Positions 26,074 through 35,155 of a DNA stretch of 64,000 bases are shown here, in pieces (the stretch's first letter is position 1; each line of letters starts with the position of its first letter). The stretch is from JAAZMI01 sp050948785 (lineage in GTDB: Bacteria > Bacillota > Dethiobacteria > DTU022 > UBA8154): positions 310,001 through 374,000 of the forward strand of contig JBMNEM010000002.1 in NCBI GenBank assembly GCA_050948785.1, given 5' to 3'. The position numbers and the translations under genes are program-made. The notes below the pieces were generated by a model. That model ran no database searches, was not told where the DNA came from, and saw only the letters and a list, made by a program, of their open reading frames with translations.

Positions 26074-26786
26074 AAGACAAAAAGAAAAAGAAGATTCTCC
26101 TGGTTGAAGATGAAAAAACTCTGGCCAAAGTGCTGAAATTTAACCTTGAAAAGGAAGGATTTCACGTTGCTGTGGCCTATGACGGGGAAGAAGCTCTTGT
26201 TGCTGTCTCCGGGGAGGAACCTGATCTGATCGTTCTTGATTTGATGCTGCCGAAAATCGACGGCTATGAGGTTTGCCGCCGTATCCGCCGGGATTCGGAT
26301 GTGCCGATCATCATGCTCACGGCCCGCGGTGAAGATATAGACAAAATTTTAGGCCTGGAGCTGGGAGCCGATGATTATATGACCAAACCCTTTAACACCA
26401 GGGAGCTGCTGGCGCGCATCAAGGCGATTTTGCGCCGCACGGTGCAGCAAACGGCCGGGAGCCCCAAAATGCTGCAAAGAGGGGATCTCTGGATCGATAT
26501 TATCAGGCATAAGGTCACGATCAAGGGACGTGCAGTGGCCCTGACCTCGAAGGAATATGCCCTGCTCAGCCTCCTGGCCTCCAACCCCGGCAGAGTTTAT
26601 TCCCGTGAGCAGCTCCTGGAGGAGCTCTGGGGCCGTGCCTACGAGGGCGATGCCCGCACGGTGGATGTCCATATCCGGCATTTAAGGGAAAAGATTGAAG
26701 AAAATCCGGCTGAACCGGACTTGATCCTCACCGTCTGGGGAACCGGCTATAAATTCAGGGAGGCAGATGGAACTGTAAATGTTTAA
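26070..26786 (+). CDS. OmpR/PhoB-type response regulator
   Basis: The 238-residue protein has a receiver domain with acidic pocket VEDE and phospho-acceptor D57 (LIVLDLMLP), switch threonine in MLTARGE and lysine in MTKPF, then a winged-helix DNA-binding domain (ALTSKEYALLSLLASNPGRVYSR region, ending DVHIRHLREKIE and GTGYKF). It overlaps uracil-DNA glycosylase by four bases and the kinase gene by eight. Its targets are unknown. In this gene order (regulator, kinase, propeller/GerMN lipoprotein) it corresponds to actinobacterial MtrA, although PhoP/WalR-type regulators are equally close in family terms. Confidence 0.94.
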   Translation: MKDKKKKKILLVEDEKTLAKVLKFNLEKEGFHVAVAYDGEEALVAVSGEEPDLIVLDLMLPKIDGYEVCRRIRRDSDVPIIMLTARGEDIDKILGLELGADDYMTKPFNTRELLARIKAILRRTVQQTAGSPKMLQRGDLWIDIIRHKVTIKGRAVALTSKEYALLSLLASNPGRVYSREQLLEELWGRAYEGDARTVDVHIRHLREKIEENPAEPDLILTVWGTGYKFREADGTVNV

Positions 26787-28206
26787 AAGCATTCGCCTGC
26801 GGATGGCCATCACATACTTGCTACTCATCGCTCTGGCGATGCTTGCTACAGGGCTGATTCTTCTCAATATGCTGGAAAAATATTATTTGTCGTCTGCGGA
26901 AGAAAATTTAAAGCGGACCGGCAGCCTTACAGCGGAATTCATTTTGAATTATTTGCGGGAAGATGCGGATGCCGTGCTTTTAAGCAGTGTCGCGGAGAAT
27001 TTCAGCCGGCAGATCAACGCCAGGGTTATTTTCGTCAGCCCGCAGCATACTGTCCTGGGGGATTCCCTGCGTGTCGGGGGGCTTTTGGGTACAAAAATGG
27101 ACCGGGCTGAAGTTACGGCTGCCCTCCAGGGAAAGAGCAGCCACAGTATTCAGTACAGCCACCTTTCCAACCAGTGGGTTCTCCAGGTAGCTCTGCCCGT
27201 GGAAGAAGGCGGTGTTTCCCGGGGAGCAGTATTCCTGTCCACATCCCTCAACCCTGTTTATGAAACCCTGGCTGCTATCCGCCGCCTCTTTTTATGGGCG
27301 ACGTTTGGAACCATGCTCTTTGCCGGGGCCCTGATTGTCCTTTTTGCCCGCCGCCTCACAGAACCGATCCTGAAGTTGACCACTGCCGCCCAGCAGTTGG
27401 CGGAGGGCCAGCTGGATCAGCACATTCCCGTGCAGACGGACGATGAAATCGGGCGGCTGGCCCGGCAGTTCAATATTATGGCGGCCAAAGTGAAAGAGAT
27501 GAACCACCGCCTGACACGTTTTGTTGCCGATGTATCCCACGAACTGCGTACGCCATTGAGCTCAATTCATGTCTGCCTGCAGACTTTGCAGGATTATGAG
27601 CTGAAACCGGAAGAACAAAAAGAATTCCTGGAGGATATTAATTACGAAACGCAGCGCCTGATCTACCTGGTGGAGGATCTCCTGGAAATCACCAGGAGAC
27701 AGGAAGTGGCGGACAAAAGAGAAACGTTTTCCCTGGGGGCCCTCCTGGAAGAGGTTGTCAATGCCACTCTCCCCCGTGCGGAACGGAAAGGTCTCCAGTT
27801 TTTTGCCGAAATCTCCCCCGATTTACCCAGCCTGTATCTTTCCACGGAAGATCTGAAGCGGGTTCTTTTTAACCTTTTGGATAATGCCATTAAATACACC
27901 CCTGCCGGCGGTTGGGTAAAACTTGCCGCCGTGAAAGTCAGCGAGGATCTGCTCATTACCGTGCAGGATACAGGATGTGGCATCCCCCCCGAGGCCATCC
28001 CCCATATTTTTGAGCGTTTTTACAGGGTGGACAAGGCCCGCTCCCGTTATTTGGGTGGTACAGGTTTGGGACTGGCAATCTGCAAAGAGATTGTTACGTA
28101 TTATGGCGGGGAAATCGGCATCCGGGAAAGCCGGGAAGGCGCAGGGAGCACCTTTTACTTTACCCTTCCTGCTGCACTTTTTGTCTTTCCGCCGTCCACC
28201 GGCTGA
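26779..28206 (+). CDS. Membrane sensor histidine kinase
   Basis: The 475-residue protein has two membrane helices (about 9-30 and 168-190) around an extracytoplasmic sensor of ~135 residues, a HAMP domain (RRLTEPILKLTTAA to GRLARQFN), and a HisKA domain with the phosphorylated histidine H254 in DVSHELRTPL. The ATPase domain follows: N box LLDNAIKYTP, G1 DTGCGIPP, F box FERFYRVDK and G2 GGTGLGLAI. It pairs with the upstream regulator through an eight-base overlap. The kinase's outer domain is the likely contact for the lipoprotein encoded next. Confidence 0.94.
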   Translation: MFKSIRLRMAITYLLLIALAMLATGLILLNMLEKYYLSSAEENLKRTGSLTAEFILNYLREDADAVLLSSVAENFSRQINARVIFVSPQHTVLGDSLRVGGLLGTKMDRAEVTAALQGKSSHSIQYSHLSNQWVLQVALPVEEGGVSRGAVFLSTSLNPVYETLAAIRRLFLWATFGTMLFAGALIVLFARRLTEPILKLTTAAQQLAEGQLDQHIPVQTDDEIGRLARQFNIMAAKVKEMNHRLTRFVADVSHELRTPLSSIHVCLQTLQDYELKPEEQKEFLEDINYETQRLIYLVEDLLEITRRQEVADKRETFSLGALLEEVVNATLPRAERKGLQFFAEISPDLPSLYLSTEDLKRVLFNLLDNAIKYTPAGGWVKLAAVKVSEDLLITVQDTGCGIPPEAIPHIFERFYRVDKARSRYLGGTGLGLAICKEIVTYYGGEIGIRESREGAGSTFYFTLPAALFVFPPSTG

Positions 28207-28279
28207 CCCCGGGCGGCAGGCAAAAAAAAGCCCGGGTCGGAAAAACGGGCTGCATAAATTCAAATTGAGGTGTTTGAGG

Positions 28280-30346
28280 ATGACCTTGAAATTTAAACGC
28301 AAAGCAACCTCCTTCCTGACCCTGCTGTTGATTTTGGTTTGTGCCTGCAGCCCTCCGCAGTCCACCCTCAAGGGTGAAGCTCCGGTCGAGCCGGTAGTTT
28401 CGGGCTTGGAAAATTTCGGTGAGGCCCTGCTGTTAAAGGGCAGTTTTTCCATCATCAACCCGGAAACAAAGATCTATGGCCTTTTTCTTTCCAGTTCCGG
28501 CCGGGATATTTTTTTTAGTTCGGATGCCCGTTCTGTAAATATGCTAGACGACCAGGGGCACCTGCGGTGGGAAGTCTTCTTGGAAGGCCTCCCCATCAGT
28601 GCGGTCCTCACCCCTGATGGGCGCCTTGCGGCCGTCGGGACGGATCAGGGTAAAGTATATTGTTTGGACAATGACGGGCACATCCTTTGGGAAAAAAGCT
28701 TTCAAGGGCAGGTGGAGCAGGTAGCCCTTGCTCCTGATGGAGACTGCCTCGCTGTTTCCTTACAGGAAGAGGGAGGCCAATTTAAGCTGTGTCTTTTTGA
28801 ACAGTGGGGCACCACCCTGCGCTGGGAAAAAGAAACCGGCCCCCTTGAAGATCTGCGGCTTTTACCGGAGGACAGGCTTGCCTACCTGGAAAAAAATGAA
28901 GAGGAAAGCACCCTTGTCCTGCTGGAAGAGGGCAAGGTTTTCTGGCAGGCTCCGGCTTCCCAAACGGCTTTTTCGGAAAATGGCGGGTTTGTCGCTCTAT
29001 TTAACGCAGGGTTTTTAAACTTTTATCAACTGGAGCAGAATTCTCCTCCCCGGCTTTTATGGAGCAAACCTACCGATATAGAGGTAAGTTCCCTGATCTT
29101 AACGGAAAAAGGGAAACGCCTCCTCGCCTATAGCACTTTTCCGGGAACCGGCAGTAATCTTTTCGTCTTTAATCAAGAGGGCACACTACTTTGGGAGAAA
29201 AAAATTCCCGGGGGTTCCCTTTTGCAAACTTCCCGCCACGGGGAAAAAATTGTCGCTTCCTCCTGGCAGGAGTACAGTGAAAATTTTAGCAAGCTCTTGA
29301 TTGTTGACAGCGACGGTAAAACCCTGCAAGAACTGGAGGTGGCTATCCGCATCGAAAAAATGGCTGTCTCCCGGGAGGGGAACACACTGGCCCTGGCTGG
29401 AAACGATGGCCATATCTTTATCCTGGATCTGGCCGACCCGGATGCTTCTCCTGCGGAAAAATCGGCGGTAGGAGGAGATGCCGAGCAGCAGGGGGAACTT
29501 TACCGCCCGGCAGTCTTTCAGAGAACAGCGGGAGAATATTACCTGACGCTCTATTTTTACGATGAACATGCTCTGCACCTTATTCCCGTGAACCGTAAAG
29601 TAAAAAATACCCCCGATCTGCTCCAAACGGCTGTGAATGAACTGGTAAAAGGCCCCAGCCGCTTCAGCAGCCTTTCCCGCACACTTCCCAAGGATGCCGG
29701 TATCAAGGTCTATTTGGAACAGGGGATCGCCACCGTGGATCTCCCCGGTGTTCTCAACCGGTTGGGGGGCTCCACGCAAGTTTTAGGCATTATCGATTCT
29801 TTGCTTCTGACAATTTCCCAGTTTTCTGCGGTGGAAGGGATACAATTTTTCATCGACGGGGAAAAAGCCTCGGTTTTTGGTGCAGAGGGCCTTTCCATTG
29901 AGCATGTTTACGCGCGGCGATCCTCTGCCGGCAAAACGATGCTTTACCTTCCTTACCGCTCCGGGGAGCGCTACTACCTGCTTCCCCGGGAAATGGTTTC
30001 GTTGGGCAGCAAAAGCAGCAGGCAAGGGGATCTGCTCAAAATTCTCCTGGAGGAAAACAAACGTTTTTTACCGGAAGTTCCGGAACTGAAAAACTTTACC
30101 GCGGAAGGGGAACAGATCATTCTGGACTGGGGGCCTTCCCTAAAGGAATTATTCCCTTGGAAGGGAACCCCGGAAGACAAGGCCCGGGCCGCCCTTTTTT
30201 TAGATTCACTGCTGTTGACCCTGGGGAGCAATTTTCACTGTAAAAGCGTGGTGCACCTTGTGGAGGGACAACGCTGGGTCCCCCCTTCCGGATATCCCTC
30301 TCTGTACCAGGAATTCAAATACCCGTTTTATCTCAACCCGGAATAA
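28280..30346 (+). CDS. Lipoprotein with beta-propeller and two GerMN domains (LpqB-like make-up)
   Basis: The ATG at 28280 gives a lipoprotein signal: positive TLKFKRKAT, hydrophobic core FLTLLLILV and lipobox VCAC, with TGAGG upstream. The frame is open further 5' but that part overlaps the kinase gene. Residues ~60-400 contain WD/PQQ-like propeller repeats (for example RLAAVGTDQGKVYCLDNDGHILW). Residues ~420-530 form a GerMN domain (VNELVKGPSRFSSLSRTLP, GIATVDLPGVL), and a second, weaker one fills the C-terminus. The mature protein should sit on the outer membrane face. Actinobacterial LpqB combines the same domains, in a different order, next to a similar kinase and regulator. Confidence 0.82.
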   Translation: MTLKFKRKATSFLTLLLILVCACSPPQSTLKGEAPVEPVVSGLENFGEALLLKGSFSIINPETKIYGLFLSSSGRDIFFSSDARSVNMLDDQGHLRWEVFLEGLPISAVLTPDGRLAAVGTDQGKVYCLDNDGHILWEKSFQGQVEQVALAPDGDCLAVSLQEEGGQFKLCLFEQWGTTLRWEKETGPLEDLRLLPEDRLAYLEKNEEESTLVLLEEGKVFWQAPASQTAFSENGGFVALFNAGFLNFYQLEQNSPPRLLWSKPTDIEVSSLILTEKGKRLLAYSTFPGTGSNLFVFNQEGTLLWEKKIPGGSLLQTSRHGEKIVASSWQEYSENFSKLLIVDSDGKTLQELEVAIRIEKMAVSREGNTLALAGNDGHIFILDLADPDASPAEKSAVGGDAEQQGELYRPAVFQRTAGEYYLTLYFYDEHALHLIPVNRKVKNTPDLLQTAVNELVKGPSRFSSLSRTLPKDAGIKVYLEQGIATVDLPGVLNRLGGSTQVLGIIDSLLLTISQFSAVEGIQFFIDGEKASVFGAEGLSIEHVYARRSSAGKTMLYLPYRSGERYYLLPREMVSLGSKSSRQGDLLKILLEENKRFLPEVPELKNFTAEGEQIILDWGPSLKELFPWKGTPEDKARAALFLDSLLLTLGSNFHCKSVVHLVEGQRWVPPSGYPSLYQEFKYPFYLNPE

Positions 30347-30507
30347 AATATTTGACAGGAACGATTTCGGCGCGATACAGCCGAATTTGGACCATAAGAT
30401 CATAATTGGAACTTTAAATGGCTATAACTACTGTTAATATGATAGAATAGAGAATAAAAGAATAATTGCCATTATATACCTTAAATGCAGTAAAGGATCG
30501 TGATTGC

Positions 30508-32241
30508 ATGCTTATTTTTAAAGAAGAGATTGGCTTCCTGCTTGCTTCTTTGACCGGCCTGGAGCCGCCAGAGGTAATTGCGCGTCTGGAGACCCCACCC
30601 GAACCGGGGCTGGGGGAATATGCTTTCCCCTGCTATATCCTGTCCCGCTCCTGGAAAAAACCACCGCAGGTGATCGCGGCGGAGTTGGCGGCGCAAATAA
30701 AGCCGGTGGGTGAGCTGGAGAAAGTCCAAAACGTCGGGCCTTATCTTAATTTTCACCTTAACCGTACTCAACTTCTAAGCAGGTTATTACCGGAAATTGC
30801 CCGGCAGGGCCTTGACTACGGTCAGACGCAGGAAGGCCGGGGCCGCGCCGTGGTGATTGATTATTCAGCCCCCAATATCGCCAAACCCTTTGGGATTGGG
30901 CACCTGCGCTCCACGGTTATCGGCAATGCCCTTTACCGGCTTTATGAAAATCAGGGTTTTCGTGTCGTGGGGATCAACCACCTGGGAGACTGGGGGACGC
31001 AGTTTGGCAAATTGATTGTTGCTTACCGGCGTTGGGGAGAAAGTTCCCAACTGGAAAAAGATCCGGTCAATTATCTTTACCGGCTCTATGTCCTTTTCCA
31101 CCAGGAAGCGGAAAAAGAACCACAGTTGGAAGAAGAAGCGCGCCAATGGTTCCTGAACCTGGAAAAACAGGACCCGGAGGCCGTTCAGCTCTGGGAACAT
31201 TTTCGTGCTTTAAGCCTGGATGAATTCCAACGCCTTTACCGTTTTTTGGGGATTAAATTTGATGCTTACCAGGGGGAAAGCTTTTATAACCACCTGCTGG
31301 ATAAGACCATCAAGCTGGTGGCTGAAAAAGGGCTGGTAAAGGAAAGCGAAGGAGCGCTGCTGGCGGATCTGGAGCCGCATGGCCTGCCCCCCTGCCTGCT
31401 GCGTAAAAAAGACGGGGCCACCCTGTATATCACCCGGGATCTGGCGGCGGCGATTTACAGGTATGAGCGGTACCGTTTCCATAAACTATTATATGTGGTC
31501 GGTGCTGAGCAAACCCTGCATTTTCAGCAGCTTTTTAAGATCCTGGAATTGATGGGCTACCCTTGGGCCCGGGACTGTGTGCATATACCTTTTGGCTTGA
31601 TCCATTTTAAAGATGGGCGCATGTCTACCCGGCAGGGGCGGACAATTTTCCTGGAGGATGTGCTGCAGCGGGCTATTGAACTGGCCTGGACCACTATTCT
31701 GGATAAAAACCCCACTCTGGAAGATAAAGAAGGGGCGGCACGTCTGGTGGGGCTGGGAGCTGTCATCTTCGGAGATTTAATCAATGACCGGATCAAAGAT
31801 ATCGAATTTGACTGGGATAAGGTCCTTGATTTTTCTGGAGAAACCGCCCCTTATGTGCAGTATTCCCATGCCCGGATTTGCAGTATTTTACGCAAGGCCA
31901 CACCTGCGGAATCAGATCTTTTTGCATCGCAGGATGATCTCTCCCGCCGCTTCGCTGTCGTGGCAGGCCGGCTGGATTCCCCGGAAGAGGGACAACTGGC
32001 TGTGACCCTGGGACGTTTTTTCGAGCAGCTCCGGCGCGCTGCCGAAGATTACCGGCCCTCCCACCTGGCACGCTACCTGGTGGAGCTGGCCCGGGATTTC
32101 AACAAATTTTATCATAGCTGTCCTGTCCTGACTGCAGATGAAGATTTAAGGGCGGCGCGGCTTTTGCTCATCCAGGGAGTACAGATTGTCCTGCAAAAAG
32201 GCATGAAACTTTTAGGAATTGATGTTCCGAGGGAGATGTAA
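30508..32241 (+). CDS. argS: Arginyl-tRNA synthetase
   Basis: This class I enzyme charges tRNA-Arg. The 577-residue protein has the HIGH-type motif FGIGHLRST, the KMSKS equivalent MSTRQG, and an anticodon-binding domain at the end (YSHARICSILRK, then LARYLVELARDFNKFYH). It starts at ATG 30508, with AAAGGA 12 bases upstream; an in-frame TTG-type start 14 codons earlier adds nothing conserved. TTGACA at 30352-30357 in the preceding gap may belong to its promoter, but the -10 is weak. Confidence 0.95.
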   Translation: MLIFKEEIGFLLASLTGLEPPEVIARLETPPEPGLGEYAFPCYILSRSWKKPPQVIAAELAAQIKPVGELEKVQNVGPYLNFHLNRTQLLSRLLPEIARQGLDYGQTQEGRGRAVVIDYSAPNIAKPFGIGHLRSTVIGNALYRLYENQGFRVVGINHLGDWGTQFGKLIVAYRRWGESSQLEKDPVNYLYRLYVLFHQEAEKEPQLEEEARQWFLNLEKQDPEAVQLWEHFRALSLDEFQRLYRFLGIKFDAYQGESFYNHLLDKTIKLVAEKGLVKESEGALLADLEPHGLPPCLLRKKDGATLYITRDLAAAIYRYERYRFHKLLYVVGAEQTLHFQQLFKILELMGYPWARDCVHIPFGLIHFKDGRMSTRQGRTIFLEDVLQRAIELAWTTILDKNPTLEDKEGAARLVGLGAVIFGDLINDRIKDIEFDWDKVLDFSGETAPYVQYSHARICSILRKATPAESDLFASQDDLSRRFAVVAGRLDSPEEGQLAVTLGRFFEQLRRAAEDYRPSHLARYLVELARDFNKFYHSCPVLTADEDLRAARLLLIQGVQIVLQKGMKLLGIDVPREM

Positions 32242-32299
32242 TATGAGGCCTGACCCAGGCCATGATTAAACCAAAACCGCTAAGTAGGTGAGCTGAATA

Positions 32300-33589
32300 A
32301 TGCTGGATATGCGCTTTGTGCGGGAAAATCCCGAGGCAGTGCGTCAGGCTATCAAGGCCAAGGGAGAAAAGGCTGCGCTGGAAAGGTTCTTACAATTGGA
32401 GCAGCAAAGGCGAGTACTGCTGCAGGAAGTTGAAGCTTTAAAACACCAGCGCAATACGGTGTCCCGGGAGGTTGGCCGCCTGAAAAAGGAAGGACGGGAT
32501 ACCCCCGAACTTATAGAAACAATGCGTCAGGTCAACGAACGCATTAAAGAACTGGATCGAAAGCAAAAAGAAGTGGAAACGCATCTCGAAAAAATTCTTT
32601 TACACCTGCCGAACATCCCCGATCCTGATATTCCCGTAGGTATGGAAGAAGAAGATAATCTGGAAGTACGCCGCTGGGGAGAGCCTCCCCGGTTTGCATT
32701 TACTCCCAAGGCCCACTGGGACCTGGGCGAGGAGCTGGGTATCCTGGATTTCCCCCGGGCCGGTAAAACAACAGGGGCACGCTTTGTTTTTTACCAGGGC
32801 ATGGGGGCCCGGCTGGAGAGAGCACTGATTAATTTCATGCTGGATCTGCACACCGCTGAACATGGCTACAAGGAGATTTTCCCTCCATTTTTAGTCCATC
32901 GCCAGAGCATGATCGGTACCGGACAGCTGCCCAAATTTGCCGAAGACGCCTTTAACGTGGCCGGAACGGACTATTGGCTGATCCCTACCGCGGAAGTGCC
33001 GGTTACCAACTTTCACCGGGAGGAGATCCTCCCCGCCGAACAACTTCCACTGTACTATGTGGCCTACAGCGCCTGTTTCCGGGCCGAGGCCGGCGCTCAC
33101 GGCAGGGATACGCGGGGGCTGATCCGGCAGCACCAGTTTAACAAAGTGGAGCTGGTTAAATTTACGGCTCCACAGGACTCTGATGTCGAACTGGAAAAAC
33201 TGGTCAACGACGCCGAAAGAGTTTTACAGCTTTTGGGCCTGCCCTACCGGGTTATGTTGATGTGCACAGGTGATCTGGGCTTTGCCGCCGCCCGGAAATA
33301 TGACCTGGAGATCTGGTTCCCGGCCTACGGAACTTACCGGGAAGTCTCCTCCTGCAGCAACTTCCGCGATTTCCAGGCCCGCCGTGCCGGGATACGCTAT
33401 CGGCCTGCCCCCCGCGCCAAAGCTGAATTCGTCCATACCCTCAATGGTTCGGGCCTGGCCATCGGACGCACCCTGGCGGCCATCCTGGAAAATTACCAGC
33501 AGGAGGACGGCAGCGTAGCCATTCCCGAGGTGCTGCGTCCCTATCTCCCGCCGGAACACGACGGAATCATCAAGCCCGACAACGCTTGA
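32300..33589 (+). CDS. serS: Seryl-tRNA synthetase
   Basis: SerRS charges tRNA-Ser and is the entry point for selenocysteine if that is used. The 429-residue protein has the N-terminal tRNA-binding coiled-coil arm (about residues 30-100), class II motif 2 in YYVAYSACFRAEAGAHGRDTRG region and motif 3 in LNGSGLAIGRTLAAILE. Length is standard. Two tRNA-Ser genes lie immediately downstream and two more are elsewhere in the window. Confidence 0.97.
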   Translation: MLDMRFVRENPEAVRQAIKAKGEKAALERFLQLEQQRRVLLQEVEALKHQRNTVSREVGRLKKEGRDTPELIETMRQVNERIKELDRKQKEVETHLEKILLHLPNIPDPDIPVGMEEEDNLEVRRWGEPPRFAFTPKAHWDLGEELGILDFPRAGKTTGARFVFYQGMGARLERALINFMLDLHTAEHGYKEIFPPFLVHRQSMIGTGQLPKFAEDAFNVAGTDYWLIPTAEVPVTNFHREEILPAEQLPLYYVAYSACFRAEAGAHGRDTRGLIRQHQFNKVELVKFTAPQDSDVELEKLVNDAERVLQLLGLPYRVMLMCTGDLGFAAARKYDLEIWFPAYGTYREVSSCSNFRDFQARRAGIRYRPAPRAKAEFVHTLNGSGLAIGRTLAAILENYQQEDGSVAIPEVLRPYLPPEHDGIIKPDNA

Positions 33590-33606
33590 TTTTGCTCTTG
33601 AATTGG

Positions 33607-33636
33607 TTGACAAGATCATGCTCTATATGCTATACT
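33607..33636 (+). promoter_or_regulatory. Promoter of the tRNA cluster
   Basis: TTGACA at 33607-33612 and TATACT at 33631-33636, 18 bases apart, 33 bases before tRNA-Ser(UGA). Confidence 0.7.
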
Positions 33637-33668
33637 TTCGCTACGAGCTGTGTTCGCAAACCAGACCG

Positions 33669-33756
33669 GGAGGGGTGTCCGAGCGGTTTAAGGAGCCGGT
33701 CTTGAAAACCGGTGACTCGACAAGAGCCGTGGGTTCGAATCCCACCCCCTCCGCCA
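33669..33756 (+). tRNA. tRNA-Ser(UGA)
   Basis: Acceptor GGAGGGG pairs with CCCCTCC; anticodon stem CCGGT/ACCGG encloses loop CTTGAAA with anticodon TGA. A long variable arm marks it as a class II tRNA. CCA is encoded. Confidence 0.96.
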
Positions 33757-33774
33757 GATGAAGAGTATTTATGC

Positions 33775-33869
33775 GGAGAGATGGCCGAGCCGGTCGAAGG
33801 CGGTCGCCTGCTAAGCGATTAAGCGGGTTAAAGCTCGCTTCGTGGGTTCGAATCCCACTCTCTCCGCCA
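33775..33869 (+). tRNA. tRNA-Ser(GCU)
   Basis: Acceptor GGAGAGA pairs with TCTCTCC; anticodon stem GTCGC/GCGAT encloses CTGCTAA with anticodon GCT, for AGC/AGU codons. Long variable arm and encoded CCA. Confidence 0.95.
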
Positions 33870-33875
33870 ATTAAT

Positions 33876-33952
<77 letters not shown>

Positions 33953-34033
33953 TAAAATTAAACCCATAAAGCTTCCCTTCATGTAAAATGCCAATGTGGC
34001 AAATGAAGCATAATGAAGCGGTAGACTGTTCCG

Positions 34034-34072
34034 AGGCCGGGAGGGTAGAGACCATCTCCCGGCCTTGTTTTT
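34034..34072 (+). terminator. Rho-independent terminator after the tRNA cluster
   Basis: AGGCCGGGAG pairs with CTCCCGGCCT around an 11-base loop, followed by TGTTTTT. Confidence 0.88.
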
Positions 34073-34263
34073 CCTACTGGCAACCATTGGCTGTCCCGGC
34101 CGCGTTCCTTTTCCCTGTTGACAACCATTGGCTCACCGCATCCGCGCGCCCAAGCTGAAGTATCGAAGTGTCACTGGGCACGCGGACATCGGAAACACTG
34201 ATACGTTAAATGAAATTGGCATCCATGGCTTGGCTTGCATATTGAGGGGGTTGTTGAGCAGCA
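34073..34263. other. Gene-free stretch before tadA
   Basis: No gene is visible. A direct repeat CAACCATTGGCT occurs at about 34081 and 34122, the second copy preceded by TTGACA without a good -10. GTATCGAAGTGT and ACACTGATAC near 34158 and 34195 form an imperfect inverted repeat. Confidence 0.5.
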
Positions 34264-34761
34264 ATGCCCGGTGAACAAAGTGCCCAAAAGGACGGGCAAG
34301 ACGAACAATATATGGAAATAGCGCTGGAACTCGCCCGGGAAGCTTTTCGGCAGGGTGAAGTTCCTGTTGGCGCAGTTCTGGTCCACGGAGAGGAAATCAT
34401 CGCCCGCAGCTATAACCGCCGTGAAGGATTGCAAGATGCCACGGCACACGCGGAGATCCTGGCACTGCGGGAAGCAGGAGCGCGCTTGGGGAGCTGGCGT
34501 CTTTTAGGGACAACTCTTTACGTTACCCTTGAACCCTGCCCCATGTGCGCCGGTGCCCTCGTCCAGGCCCGGGTATCCCGCCTGGTTTATGGCGCCCGCG
34601 ACCCGAAAGGAGGCGCAGCAGGCACCCTCTACAACATCCCCGGCGATCCCCGGCTGAACCACCGCCTGGAAGTGAAAGAAGGAGTTTTACACGAAAAATG
34701 CGCAGCCTTGCTGCGGGAATTTTTTCAGGCCCGCCGGGGGACAGAAACGGCAGATACCTAA
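34264..34761 (+). CDS. tadA: tRNA-specific adenosine deaminase
   Basis: TadA converts A34 of tRNA-Arg(ACG) to inosine. The 165-residue zinc deaminase has the catalytic HAEI block (TAHAEILALREAG) and zinc ligands in EPCPMCAGA, plus VPVGAVLV and VYGARDPKGGAAGTLYNI. The first ~16 residues are not conserved; a start at ATG 34312 (MEIALELAREAF) is possible, and neither start has a strong ribosome-binding site. The tRNA substrate gene lies 311 bases upstream. In Bacillus tadA is followed by the SRP RNA and dnaX; here an 11-kb block separates them. Confidence 0.93.
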   Translation: MPGEQSAQKDGQDEQYMEIALELAREAFRQGEVPVGAVLVHGEEIIARSYNRREGLQDATAHAEILALREAGARLGSWRLLGTTLYVTLEPCPMCAGALVQARVSRLVYGARDPKGGAAGTLYNIPGDPRLNHRLEVKEGVLHEKCAALLREFFQARRGTETADT

Positions 34762-35009
34762 GATGCCTGGTTTCGGCTCAAAATTGACGCATACAAACAC
34801 TCTTATATAACCGTTCCTAGGCAAGCGACGCCGCAATATCTGACAATTTATAGCACCCGCCCTTATTCCTTGATTAATAGAAAATAGGAGTTACGAAGCA
34901 TTATTTTAGTGGCCCTGGCGACCCATAGAATATCTATTATCTGCATTTAGCGGGAAAAAGGGAGGTGAATATCTACTTCTAAGCGGGAAAAAAGTCCCAG
35001 GCTGCGGTC
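34762..35009. other. Gene-free stretch after tadA
   Basis: No convincing gene. It has a direct repeat AGCGGGAAAAA at about 34949 and 34982. Between the copies GGGAGG precedes a five-codon frame (GTG AAT ATC TAC TTC TAA), too short to call. Confidence 0.45.
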
Positions 35010-35038
35010 TTTACAAACCCCCAGCCCTATTATATAAT
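35010..35038 (+). promoter_or_regulatory. Promoter of tRNA-Ser(CGA)
   Basis: TTTACA at 35010-35015 and TATAAT at 35033-35038, 17 bases apart, 20 bases before the tRNA. Confidence 0.8.
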
Positions 35039-35057
35039 AATTTTATTAAATCAATCT

Positions 35058-35150
35058 GGAGAGATGGCCGAGTCCGGTTGAAGGCGCACGACTCGAAATC
35101 GTGTAGGCGGTAGCCCCGTCTCGTGGGTTCGAATCCCACTCTCTCCGCCA
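35058..35150 (+). tRNA. tRNA-Ser(CGA)
   Basis: Acceptor GGAGAGA pairs with TCTCTCC; anticodon stem CACGA/TCGTG encloses CTCGAAA with anticodon CGA. Long variable arm; CCA encoded. It has its own promoter. Confidence 0.95.
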
Positions 35151-35155
35151 AATCT

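Noticed and set aside
27977..28279. In-frame 5' extension of the propeller/GerMN lipoprotein
   Set aside because: It overlaps the conserved ATPase domain of the kinase in another frame, while the ATG at 28280 gives a clean lipoprotein signal.
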